Source of the DNA: CBDEGK01 sp965237855
GTDB lineage: Bacteria > Pseudomonadota > Gammaproteobacteria > Pseudomonadales > Halieaceae
DNA length: 64,000 nt
NCBI GenBank assembly: GCA_965237855.1
Contig: CBDEGK010000005.1
Coordinates: forward strand, 269,655 to 333,654
Direction: 5' to 3'
Within the stretch, counting starts at the first letter, position 1, and every line of letters begins with the position of its first letter. Position numbers and translations under genes: made by a program. Shown here in pieces: positions 45,980-54,022 of this stretch. The notes beneath the pieces were generated by a model. That model searched no databases. It was not told where the DNA came from and saw only the letters and a list, made by a program, of their open reading frames with translations.

Positions 45980-46444
45980 TCAAGAATTGCAGTGCACGGC
46001 GATGAGGTCTTGTGCCTTCTGGCGCTGGGCCTCCTTTTCATCCTCGGTCAGGAAGCGGATGTTGCCCTCGGCATCGCGTATACGTACCCGGGCTTTTGAA
46101 TTCAAGGTGTCCAGGTTGGCCTTGGCCTGGTCACAATAGGCGGAGTTCTTGACGACCGCGCCCGCTTCTTCAGAAATAGGCTCTTTCGGTTGGGTCGGGG
46201 CTGCCTTTTTTGGCACGGAGCTGGACCTGGATTCCTCGGCAGATACCTGGCGACGCGTGCTGCCGTCACTGGCGAGAAACTCATAGGCAATGCCCGCTGG
46301 CGGCGGCCGGTCGCTGTGGTGAGGCCGTCCTTTTTCGTCAGTCCACTTGTAGTAGCCATCCTCGGCGGCAAAGCTGCCCGCTGCCTGCAAACAGAGAGCG
46401 ACCACGAAAACGAAGCCCAGAATTGTCCTTGATAGTGATTTCAT
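45980..46444 (-). CDS. DUF4124 periplasmic protein
   Basis: A 154-residue protein with a Sec signal peptide (RTILGFVFVVALCLQAAGSFAA) and then the DUF4124 motif DGYYKWTDEKGRPHHSDRPPP near 29-50. The rest is a charged region with RVRIRDAEGNIRFLTEDEKEAQRQKAQDLI. DUF4124 proteins are periplasmic or envelope proteins of unknown role. Converges with clpB, with 10 bases between the two stops. Confidence 0.8.
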   Translation of the reverse strand: MKSLSRTILGFVFVVALCLQAAGSFAAEDGYYKWTDEKGRPHHSDRPPPAGIAYEFLASDGSTRRQVSAEESRSSSVPKKAAPTQPKEPISEEAGAVVKNSAYCDQAKANLDTLNSKARVRIRDAEGNIRFLTEDEKEAQRQKAQDLIAVHCNS

Positions 46445-46542
46445 GTGTTGGTCTGCCTCAGTACCATCTCTAAGTATTAGCCTATCGGCTCCGAAAATAC
46501 TCCAAATTATAGTGCTACTTCAATGCCACTATTCACATGTGG

Positions 46543-46571
46543 TTGACTTGCAAGGATATTAGCCGAATAAT
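46543..46571 (+). promoter_or_regulatory. Probable ilvB promoter
   Basis: TTGACT at 46543-46548, 17-base spacer, AATAAT at 46566-46571, in the 363-base gap 46445-46807 between the DUF4124 gene and ilvB. Start of RNA is expected near 46578, leaving a leader of about 230 nt. The leader holds a short valine-rich open frame and several inverted repeats (CTACTGCAGTAG at 46623-46634; a CTGCG/CGCAG hairpin later). Confidence 0.6.
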
Positions 46572-46584
46572 TCGCGCCCTGTCG

Positions 46585-46620
46585 ATGGAAATGGTTGTGG
46601 ACGTGTACTGCGTCACATAA
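46585..46620 (+). CDS. Candidate valine-rich leader peptide of ilvB
   Basis: A 12-codon open frame, MEMVVDVYCVT then TAA, with four Val codons in eleven residues. Branched-chain amino-acid operons are often attenuated by leader peptides rich in the regulated amino acids (E. coli ilvB leader has many Val and Leu). Palindromes follow at 46623-46650. Against it: no ribosome site, an expected 5' end only about 7 nt upstream, and no hairpin with a clean T-run before the ilvB start. Confidence 0.4.
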   Translation: MEMVVDVYCVT

Positions 46621-46807
46621 ACCTACTGCAGTAGCTGGAAAAGCCACTGTAGCTGCCGACAGATAACCCGTAATGAATGAGTGCTGTATTGGTACTCGTT
46701 CAGGCCACATAGCTGCGCTACCTCGCAGGGGATCAACGGGCTGGACACGCATTCGTGCGGTTCTGCTTTGCAGCTATGAAAAGTCACAAACTTCGGAGGC
46801 TGACAAA

Positions 46808-48553
46808 GTGGAACATTTATCCGGCGGCGAAATGGTCGCCCGCGCACTGGAAGACGAGGGTGTCGAATTTATATTCGGTTATCCCGGCGGTGCCGTCCTG
46901 CACATCTACGACGCACTGTTCAAGAATTCCAAAATCCCCCATATCCTGGTTCGACACGAGCAGGCTGCTACCCATGCGGCCGATGGCTACGCCCGCGCGA
47001 CGGGTAATCCCGGTGTGGTGCTGGTCACTTCAGGGCCCGGTGCCACCAATGCCATAACCGGTATTGCCACCGCCTACATGGATTCCATTCCCCTGGTGGT
47101 TTTGTCGGGCCAGGTGCAGTCACATCTGATCGGCGAAGACGCCTTCCAGGAAACCGACATGGTCGGTATTTCGCGGCCCATTGTTAAACACAGCTTCCTG
47201 GTCAAAAAAGCGGAAGATATCCCGCTGACGATAAAGAAAGCCTTCCACATCGCCTGTACCGGGCGGCCGGGCCCCGTGGTGATTGACATCCCCAAGGACA
47301 TCACCCGTCCGGATGAAAAATTTGAGTACCACTATCCTGACTCCGTGCGCCTGCGTTCCTACAACCCGTCGCAGAAAGGTCACGCCGGGCAGATCAAGAA
47401 AGCCGTCAAATTATTGTTGTCGGCCAAGCGCCCGATCATTTATGCAGGCGGCGGCGTGGTTCAAGGCAACGCCAGCGAACTGCTGACAGAGCTGGCCCAG
47501 ACGTTGAATTTTCCAGTCACCAATACCCTCATGGGTCTGGGCGCCTTTCCCGCCGGCGACCGGCAATTCCTCGGCATGTTGGGCATGCACGGTTTCTATG
47601 AAGCCAATATGGCCATGCACGATTCTGACGTTATCCTGGCGGTGGGCGCGCGCTTTGATGACCGGGTTACCAATACTCTGGACAAGTTCTGCCCGGGTGC
47701 CCAAATTATTCATATCGATATCGACCCAACCAGTATCTCGAAGACCGTGAATGCGGATATTCCTATTGTCGGCCCGGTGCAATCCGTGCTGACCGACATG
47801 CTTAACCTCGTCCGCCATGCCAGGGAGAGCGATTCTGGTCTGCCTAATCAAGCCGCACTCACCAGTTGGTGGGAACGTATTGATGGTTGGCGCGACTCCC
47901 ACGGCCTGTGGACAGCTTCTCGCTATAATGCGGGAGACATGATTATGCCTCAGCAGGTGATTGAATCCCTGTACCGGGTGACCGGCGGTGAAGCCTTTGT
48001 AACCTCCGATGTGGGCCAGCACCAGATGTTCGCTGCCCAGTACTATCGCTTTAATAAGCCGCGCCGCTGGATCAACTCCGGTGGCCTGGGCACCATGGGT
48101 TTTGGCTTGCCGGCGGCTATGGGCACCAAGTTGGCCTTCCCCGACGCCGACGTCGCCTGTGTGACCGGTGAAGGCAGTATCCAGATGAACATCCAGGAGC
48201 TCTCTACCTGCACACAGTATGAGATCCCGGTGAAGATCATCAACCTTCACAACGGCTACCTGGGCATGGTCAAGCAGTGGCAGGACATGCAGTATGAAGG
48301 TCGCCACTCCGAGAGTACCTACGAGAACTCCCTGCCGGATTTCATCAAGCTGGCGGAGGCCTATGGCCATGTCGGTATGCGCGTTGAGAGTCTGGATCAG
48401 TTGGATGTAAAAATGGAAGAAGCCTTTGCCATGAAAGACAAACTGGTGTTTATGGATATCCTGGTGGATCCCGCCGAGCACGTGTATCCCATGCATATAG
48501 CACCCAACGGCTCAATGGCTGATATGTGGCTGAGCAAAACGGAGAGGACTTGA
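46808..48553 (+). CDS. ilvB: Acetolactate synthase, large (catalytic) subunit
   Basis: 581 residues. FIFGYPGGAVLHIYDALFKN with the catalytic Glu in HEQAATHAADGYARATG, FAD/pyruvate region, and the thiamine-diphosphate motif TGEGSIQMNIQELSTCTQ... with NLHNGYLGMVKQWQ. It condenses two pyruvates (or pyruvate and 2-ketobutyrate). GTG 46808 with GGAGG 8 bases upstream is the start; the open frame upstream is not coding. Its stop is followed by ilvH within 2 bases. Which large-subunit isozyme (ilvB, ilvI, ilvG) is unclear. Confidence 0.94.
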   Translation: MEHLSGGEMVARALEDEGVEFIFGYPGGAVLHIYDALFKNSKIPHILVRHEQAATHAADGYARATGNPGVVLVTSGPGATNAITGIATAYMDSIPLVVLSGQVQSHLIGEDAFQETDMVGISRPIVKHSFLVKKAEDIPLTIKKAFHIACTGRPGPVVIDIPKDITRPDEKFEYHYPDSVRLRSYNPSQKGHAGQIKKAVKLLLSAKRPIIYAGGGVVQGNASELLTELAQTLNFPVTNTLMGLGAFPAGDRQFLGMLGMHGFYEANMAMHDSDVILAVGARFDDRVTNTLDKFCPGAQIIHIDIDPTSISKTVNADIPIVGPVQSVLTDMLNLVRHARESDSGLPNQAALTSWWERIDGWRDSHGLWTASRYNAGDMIMPQQVIESLYRVTGGEAFVTSDVGQHQMFAAQYYRFNKPRRWINSGGLGTMGFGLPAAMGTKLAFPDADVACVTGEGSIQMNIQELSTCTQYEIPVKIINLHNGYLGMVKQWQDMQYEGRHSESTYENSLPDFIKLAEAYGHVGMRVESLDQLDVKMEEAFAMKDKLVFMDILVDPAEHVYPMHIAPNGSMADMWLSKTERT

Positions 48554-48554
48554 T

Positions 48555-49046
48555 ATGAGACGCATACTATCGGTTCTGATGGAAAACGAACCCGGTGCTT
48601 TGTCGCGGGTCGTGGGCCTGTTCTCCCAGCGTGGTTACAACATTGAAACGCTGAATGTGGCACCCACCGATGATATATCCCTGTCGCGGCTGACTATGAC
48701 CACCGAGGGCGATGACAAGCAGATGGAGCAAATCACCAAGCAGCTCAACAAGCTGGTGGATGTCGTCAAGCTGGTCGACCTGAGTGAGGGTTCCCATATT
48801 GAGCGGGACCTGATGTTGATCAAGGTGCGGGCCAGCGGTGAGGATCGCGCCGAGATCAAGCGTTGCACGGATATCTTTCGCGGCCAGATCGTGGATGTGA
48901 GCCCGTCGGTTTACACCATCATGCTGTCAGGCACCGCCGACAAGCTGGATTCCTTCGTCGACGCCATGGGCGACGCCCAGATCCTGGAAGTGGTCCGCTC
49001 GGGCGTGGTTGGGATTGCGCGCGGCGAGCGGACGCTCAGTCTTTAG
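48555..49046 (+). CDS. ilvH: Acetolactate synthase, small (regulatory) subunit
   Basis: 163 residues. MRRILSVLMENEPGALSRVVGLFSQRGYNIETLNVAPTDD is read as the N-terminal ACT domain that binds valine; the C-terminal half has the usual LIKVRA and VSPSVYTIMLSGTADKLDSFV. It gives the holoenzyme activity and valine feedback. It begins 2 bases after ilvB. Its stop overlaps the convergent ilvC stop. Confidence 0.95.
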   Translation: MRRILSVLMENEPGALSRVVGLFSQRGYNIETLNVAPTDDISLSRLTMTTEGDDKQMEQITKQLNKLVDVVKLVDLSEGSHIERDLMLIKVRASGEDRAEIKRCTDIFRGQIVDVSPSVYTIMLSGTADKLDSFVDAMGDAQILEVVRSGVVGIARGERTLSL

Positions 49047-50515
49047 ATAATAGACTTCATCGCGGTCATGTGGCCGCGCAGGGCCTTGCCGACCACCTCA
49101 ACCGGGTGATTGCGAATAGCGTCGTTAATCGCAATCAGTTCCTGGTTGTCGACAGCGTTGTCATCTCCCAGGCCTTTGCCGATCACGTCGATATCCACCT
49201 TGCTCATGAAATCAGCCAGTAGCGGGCGACAGGCGTGGTCGAACAGATAGCAGCCGTACTCGGCAGTATCAGAAATCACCACGTTCATTTCATAGAGTTT
49301 CTTGCGGGCAATGGTGTTGGCGATCAGCGGCGTCTCGTGCAGCGATTCGTAGTAGGCAGACTCCTCAATAATACCTGCGGCTACCATCACTTCGAAGGCT
49401 AACTCAACGCCGGCTTTACACATGGCGATCAACAGGATGCCGTGGTCGTAGTATTCCTGTTCGGGAATGTCCTGGCTGGTGTTGCCGGATTTCTCAAACG
49501 CCGTCTCGGCGGTTGCCGCGCGCCAGCCCAGCAGGTTGACGTCATCGTTGGCCCAGTCTTCCATCATGGTCCTGGAAAAGTGACCGGTCATGATGTCGTC
49601 CTGGTGCTTCTCGTACAGGGGGCGCATGAGGTCTTTCAGTTCTTCCGCCAGGTAATAGGCGCGAATCTTGGCAGGATTGGACAGGCGATCCATCATATTG
49701 GTGATGCCGCCATGTTTGAGGCCCTCGGTAACGGTTTCCCAGCCGAACTGGACCAGCTTGGAGGCATAGCTGGCCTCAATGCCTTTCTCCACCATCTTGT
49801 CGAAGCAGAGCAGGGCGCCAGTCTGCAACATGCCACAGAGTATGGTTTGTTCACCCATCAGGTCGGATTTCACCTCTGCGATCGGGGAGGATTCCAGTAC
49901 GCCAGCGCGGTGACCGCCGGTTCCCGCTGCCAGCGCCTTGGCGATTTCCAGGCCGTCGCCGTTGGGGTCATTTTCGCGATGAACCGCGATCAGGGTAGGC
50001 ACGCCGAAGCCGCGCTTGTATTCTTCCCGCACTTCCGTGCCGGGGCATTTGGGGCACATCATCACCACCGTGATGTCCTTGCGAATCTGCATGCCTTCTT
50101 CTACCAGGTTGAAGCCATGGGCGTAGTCCAGGCAGGCACCTTCCTTCATTAAGGGTATAACAGCGGTGACCACGCGAGTGTGTTGCTTGTCAGGGGTGAG
50201 GTTCAAGACCACGTCGGCGGTGGGAATCAGCTCTTCATAGGTGCCCACCGCGAAGCCGTTTTCGGTGGCGTTTTTCCAGGATTGCCGTTGTTCGCTGATG
50301 GCTTGCGCACGCAGGGTGTAGGCAACCTCGAGGCCGCTGTCGCGTAAGTTGAGACCCTGGTTCAAGCCCTGGGCACCACAACCAATGATGACCAGTTTCT
50401 TGCCTTTCAGCTTGTCGACGCCATCGGCAAATTCAGCGCTGTCCATAAACCGACACTTGCCGAGTTCTTCAAGCTGCAGTCTCAGCGGCAGCGTATTGAA
50501 GTAGTTTTGTCCCAT
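49043..50515 (-). CDS. ilvC: Ketol-acid reductoisomerase, class II
   Basis: 490 residues, the long (class II, E. coli-like) form with a duplicated C-terminal domain, not the 330-residue class I. GKKLVIIGCGAQGLNQGLNLRDSGL near 37 is the NADPH loop; the C-terminal region repeats the KARI metal and substrate motifs (ESSPIAEVKSDLMGEQTILCGMLQ). Makes dihydroxy acids in valine and isoleucine synthesis. ATG at 50513-50515 with AGGAG 6 bases before. Divergent from ilvY. Confidence 0.95.
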   Translation of the reverse strand: MGQNYFNTLPLRLQLEELGKCRFMDSAEFADGVDKLKGKKLVIIGCGAQGLNQGLNLRDSGLEVAYTLRAQAISEQRQSWKNATENGFAVGTYEELIPTADVVLNLTPDKQHTRVVTAVIPLMKEGACLDYAHGFNLVEEGMQIRKDITVVMMCPKCPGTEVREEYKRGFGVPTLIAVHRENDPNGDGLEIAKALAAGTGGHRAGVLESSPIAEVKSDLMGEQTILCGMLQTGALLCFDKMVEKGIEASYASKLVQFGWETVTEGLKHGGITNMMDRLSNPAKIRAYYLAEELKDLMRPLYEKHQDDIMTGHFSRTMMEDWANDDVNLLGWRAATAETAFEKSGNTSQDIPEQEYYDHGILLIAMCKAGVELAFEVMVAAGIIEESAYYESLHETPLIANTIARKKLYEMNVVISDTAEYGCYLFDHACRPLLADFMSKVDIDVIGKGLGDDNAVDNQELIAINDAIRNHPVEVVGKALRGHMTAMKSII

Positions 50516-50571
50516 GAGGTGCTCCTGAGTAAAGGATAGAAAAGGGCGGCCACTGTAGCGGAAAAATATAA

Positions 50572-50627
50572 TTGCGCAAAACGAAATAAAATGCACACTG
50601 TATTGCGAATAGTGCAATAGTGTGTGC
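50572..50627. promoter_or_regulatory. IlvY operator region between ilvC and ilvY
   Basis: An imperfect 14-base inverted repeat (12 of 14 pairs) with left arm 50593-50606 and right arm 50614-50627, inner arms TATTGC and GCAATA around a 7-base centre. A second palindrome TTGCGCAA lies at 50572-50579. Two operator sites in the divergent ilvC-ilvY spacer match the E. coli arrangement, in which IlvY binds and activates ilvC when substrate is present. Confidence 0.75.
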
Positions 50628-50646
50628 GGCGCGATATAGTGCAGTC

Positions 50647-51570
50647 ATGGATATGCGTAGCCTGCAACTGTTCCTCTCCCTGGAGCAAACGCTTAATTTC
50701 AGTCGTACCGCAGAACAGCGCCATTTGAGCCTGTCGGCGGTGAGTCGCAGCTTGCAGCGACTCGAAGACGAGGTAGGTCAGCGCCTGTTCGAGCGAGATA
50801 AGCGCACTGTACGCATCACCCGGGCGGGGGAGCAGTTTCGCGACTATGCCAGGCAGGCGGTTACCGACTGGGAGCGCTTGCTGGTTGACTTCAAACCCGA
50901 TCCCCAGCATCTGCGCGGTGAGGTTCGAATCTATTGCTCCGTCACTGCCAGTTACAGCGTGCTGTCACCCATTCTCGAGCGTTTCCGCAGTCTCTATCCC
51001 GGTATTGAAGTGCTGCTCCACACCGGCGACCAGGCCGATGCCATCAGTCGAGTGCACGCGGGGGTGGACGATATCAGTGTTGCCGCCCGCCCCGATGATC
51101 TGCCCGGGTCACTGGCATTCCTGGTACTCCAGCAATCGCCGTTGCAGTTGATCGCCCCCGGTTTTCCCTGCGCCGTGTCCGAGCAACTGCAACAGGGTGA
51201 ACGTTCTGGCGAGATTCCCTGGGCTGAACTGCCCTTCATCGTGGCCGAGCGGGGCCTGAGCAAGCTGCGACTGGATCAGTGGTTTGCCCAGCGCCGCCAG
51301 CGCCCACGCATTTATGCGCAGGTGGCGGGTCATGAGGCAATTGCCGCCATGGTCGGTCTCGGCCTGGGTGTCGGCTTGATTCCCGAGTTGGTGCTCGACA
51401 ACAGTACTTTCAGAGATCAACTGCGCACGGTAGCTGCAGAGCCCGCGCTCGAACCGTTTCCTGTGGGCTTGTGCTCGCCGCACCAGCGCCTGGAAAATCC
51501 GCTGGTAAGCGCCTTCTGGGACGTGGCAAAGCGGGCATATAGCCAATCATTTGATACTATTACGCCATGA
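50647..51570 (+). CDS. ilvY: LysR-type activator IlvY
   Basis: 307 residues and similar along its length to E. coli IlvY: MDMRSLQLFLSLEQTLNFSRTAEQRHLSLSAVSRSLQRLEDEVG forms the winged helix-turn-helix, and IYCSVTASYSVLSPILERFRSLYPGIEVLLHTGDQADAI opens the effector domain. It senses acetolactate or acetohydroxybutyrate and activates ilvC. ATG 50647 or 50653 are both possible. The stop overlaps the pssA start (ATGA). Confidence 0.93.
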   Translation: MDMRSLQLFLSLEQTLNFSRTAEQRHLSLSAVSRSLQRLEDEVGQRLFERDKRTVRITRAGEQFRDYARQAVTDWERLLVDFKPDPQHLRGEVRIYCSVTASYSVLSPILERFRSLYPGIEVLLHTGDQADAISRVHAGVDDISVAARPDDLPGSLAFLVLQQSPLQLIAPGFPCAVSEQLQQGERSGEIPWAELPFIVAERGLSKLRLDQWFAQRRQRPRIYAQVAGHEAIAAMVGLGLGVGLIPELVLDNSTFRDQLRTVAAEPALEPFPVGLCSPHQRLENPLVSAFWDVAKRAYSQSFDTITP

Positions 51571-52400
51571 GTGAAAAAGAAGACAACGAATTACTGAAGG
51601 CGGCCAATCTCGATCTGCTGGTTGATGAGCATGAAGAAGAGGTGTCGGAAGACGGCAAGACCGTGCGTCGACAGGGCATTTACCTGCTGCCTAACCTGTT
51701 AACGACCAGCGCCATGTTCTGCGGTTTTTATGCGATTGTCGCCGCCATTCGAGGTGACTTTGAGCCGGCAGCCATAGCCATATTTGCGGCCATGTTTTTT
51801 GATGGCCTGGATGGGCGCGTGGCTCGTCTCACCAACACCGCCAGCAAGTTCGGCGAAGAATATGACAGTCTGTCCGACATGGTGTCGTTCGGGGTGGCAC
51901 CTGCCCTGGTGGTCTTCAGTTGGGGCCTGGGGGAGCTGGGCAAGTTGGGCTGGTCGGTCGCCTTTATCTATGTCGCCTGCGCCGCCCTGCGCCTGGCGCG
52001 CTTTAATGCGCAGATTGAGGTGGCCGATAAGAGCTGGTTTACCGGCCTGGCCAGTCCCCCCGCGGCAGCGACTATTGCAGCAACGGTGTGGGTAGCCCAC
52101 GACCTGGGTTGGATGGGGGATGCGATTCCCTACGAGGCATTGCTACTGGTCGCCCTGCTGACCGGCGTTATCGGTATCCTGATGATCGTCAATGTGCCGT
52201 ATTACAGCTTCAAAACTCTCGACGCCAACCACCGGGTTCCCTTTGCCTCGATCATTCTGTTCGTTCTCGTCATCAGCCTGGTGACTGTCGACCCGCCCCT
52301 GGTGTTGCTGAGCGTGGGACTCATCTATGCGGCTTCGGGGCCGCTGATGCTGCTTCGACGTCGTGACAAGGTGGTCACTGAAACAGATGAAGGCGGCTAG
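51567..52400 (+). CDS. pssA: CDP-diacylglycerol-serine O-phosphatidyltransferase
   Basis: 277 residues with about 8 transmembrane segments. The CDP-alcohol phosphotransferase motif is intact: DGLDGRVARLTNTASKFGEEYDSLSDM, with the DG..AR...G...D...D residues. It makes phosphatidylserine, precursor of phosphatidylethanolamine, in the inner membrane. This is the Bacillus-type membrane enzyme, not the E. coli PssA. Start overlaps the ilvY stop. Confidence 0.93.
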   Translation: MSEKEDNELLKAANLDLLVDEHEEEVSEDGKTVRRQGIYLLPNLLTTSAMFCGFYAIVAAIRGDFEPAAIAIFAAMFFDGLDGRVARLTNTASKFGEEYDSLSDMVSFGVAPALVVFSWGLGELGKLGWSVAFIYVACAALRLARFNAQIEVADKSWFTGLASPPAAATIAATVWVAHDLGWMGDAIPYEALLLVALLTGVIGILMIVNVPYYSFKTLDANHRVPFASIILFVLVISLVTVDPPLVLLSVGLIYAASGPLMLLRRRDKVVTETDEGG

Positions 52401-52429
52401 CCCCGGTGGTGGAGCCGGGGGAACTTTTT
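52401..52429 (+). terminator. Probable terminator after pssA
   Basis: CCCCGG (52401-52406) and CCGGGG (52415-52420), 8-base loop, followed by GAAC and five T. Acceptable but not a perfect intrinsic terminator. Confidence 0.55.
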
Positions 52430-52475
52430 ATTGCGGGGTGATCTAAGCCCCAGTGATTGCTGACACGGTAAACCC

Positions 52476-53441
52476 ATGTTGATAAAAAAGCCTGCCGATA
52501 TTCCCTCCTCCGAAATTACCAGCGAATCCAGCTGGCTGAATCGCCGCCAGTTGTTGGGGGCCGGCGCCGGTATGATAATGGCGAATCCCCTGGCTCAGGC
52601 GCTCGCTAGTGAACAGACGTTGATGTATCGGGGTGCGCGTGGCAACACCCTGGCCGGCGCGTTCACCGCGGAACCTTTGACACCTTATGACGATGTGAAG
52701 CAGTACAATAATTTCTACGAGTTCGGCACAGATAAAGGTGATCCGGCTAGCTACGCCCATGAAATGTCGACGGACCCCTGGTCGCTCGAAGTCGACGGCG
52801 AAGTGGAAAAACCCGGCAAGTTGAACCTGGAAGATATCCAGTCTGGTTTCGCCCTGCAGGAACGCATTTACCGCCTGCGCTGTGTCGAAGCCTGGTCCAT
52901 GGTGGTGCCCTGGGTTGGTTATCCGCTGGCCGATCTACTGAAGCGATTTCTGCCCACCTCGAGGGCGAAGTATGTGCAGTTCTATACCCTGCACGATCGC
53001 CAGCAGATGCGTGGACAGCGTTCCTTTACCAGCAGCATAGACTGGCCCTATGTGGAGGGTCTGCGCATGGATGAGGCCATGCACCCGCTGACGTTGATGT
53101 CCGTGGGCCTCTATGGAAAGGTCCTGCCCAATCAGAATGGCGCGCCGATTCGCCTGGTGGTGCCCTGGAAGTACGGCTTCAAAAGCATCAAGTCGATTGT
53201 CCGCATTCGCCTGCTTGAGCGCCGCCCCAAAACTACCTGGGAGAAGCTGGCACCCCGGGAGTACGGGTTCTATGCCAATGTGAATCCCACGGTAGATCAT
53301 CCCCGCTGGAGCCAGAAGACAGAGCGACGTTTGCCTTCCTCGTTCTTCTCCCCCAATCGCATTGATACGCAAATGTTCAATGGCTATGGCAAACAGGTGG
53401 CGCACTTGTATAAAGATATGGATCTGCGGCGCTTCTATTGA
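52476..53441 (+). CDS. msrP: Periplasmic methionine-sulfoxide reductase, molybdenum subunit
   Basis: 321 residues. A twin-arginine signal (LNRRQLLGAGAGMIMANPLAQA) exports the folded protein. The sulfite-oxidase-fold has Cys in YRLRCVEAWSMVVPW, the molybdenum ligand, and EYGFYANVNP near the end. MsrP repairs oxidised Met in periplasmic proteins using electrons from MsrQ. Start is preceded by only a weak ribosome site. The stop overlaps the msrQ start (TTGA). Confidence 0.93.
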   Translation: MLIKKPADIPSSEITSESSWLNRRQLLGAGAGMIMANPLAQALASEQTLMYRGARGNTLAGAFTAEPLTPYDDVKQYNNFYEFGTDKGDPASYAHEMSTDPWSLEVDGEVEKPGKLNLEDIQSGFALQERIYRLRCVEAWSMVVPWVGYPLADLLKRFLPTSRAKYVQFYTLHDRQQMRGQRSFTSSIDWPYVEGLRMDEAMHPLTLMSVGLYGKVLPNQNGAPIRLVVPWKYGFKSIKSIVRIRLLERRPKTTWEKLAPREYGFYANVNPTVDHPRWSQKTERRLPSSFFSPNRIDTQMFNGYGKQVAHLYKDMDLRRFY

Positions 53442-54016
53442 CCCTGCACCCTTCAGTTAAACCGCTGGTCTTCGCCCTGTGCTTGCTGCCATTGGCGGCA
53501 CTGGTGTGGGGTGTTGTGCAAAATACGCTGGGTCCCGATCCGGGCGAGGTAGTGATGCATATGAGCGGCGAGTGGGCAGGGCGAATTCTCATTGCTACCT
53601 TGCTCATCACGCCGCTGCGCAGTCGACCCGGCTGGGGCCAGTTAATCCGCCTGCGGCGTATGCTGGGTTTGTTTACGTTCTTTTATGCCACCTGTCATCT
53701 CACGCTGTTCACGCATTTCTACCTGGGTTGGGACTGGCTGCGCGTGGGCGAGGAATTGGTGGAGCGGCCCTATATCACCATGGGCTTCCTGGCCTGGCTA
53801 ATGATGTTGCCGCTGGCGATGACCTCGAATCATGTCATGCAGCGACGACTGCGGACGGCCTGGCGCAAATTGCACAGTATGATCTACCCGGTAGCTGCGC
53901 TGTTCGTGCTGCATGTCACCTGGCAGGCGCGATCTGACTACGGTGCTGCCCTGGCCTATGGGTCGATCGTATTGCTGCTGCTGGCCTGGCGCATACGGGC
54001 TCGTTACCAATCATGA
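53438..54016 (+). CDS. msrQ: Methionine-sulfoxide reductase heme subunit MsrQ
   Basis: 192 residues with about six transmembrane helices; the heme-binding histidines are in FYATCHLTLFTHFYLGWDW and WRKLHSMIYPVAALFVLHVTW. It passes electrons from the quinone/flavin pool to MsrP. TTG start at 53438, 4 bases overlapping the msrP stop. Confidence 0.92.
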   Translation: MTLHPSVKPLVFALCLLPLAALVWGVVQNTLGPDPGEVVMHMSGEWAGRILIATLLITPLRSRPGWGQLIRLRRMLGLFTFFYATCHLTLFTHFYLGWDWLRVGEELVERPYITMGFLAWLMMLPLAMTSNHVMQRRLRTAWRKLHSMIYPVAALFVLHVTWQARSDYGAALAYGSIVLLLLAWRIRARYQS

Positions 54017-54022
54017 TATCGT

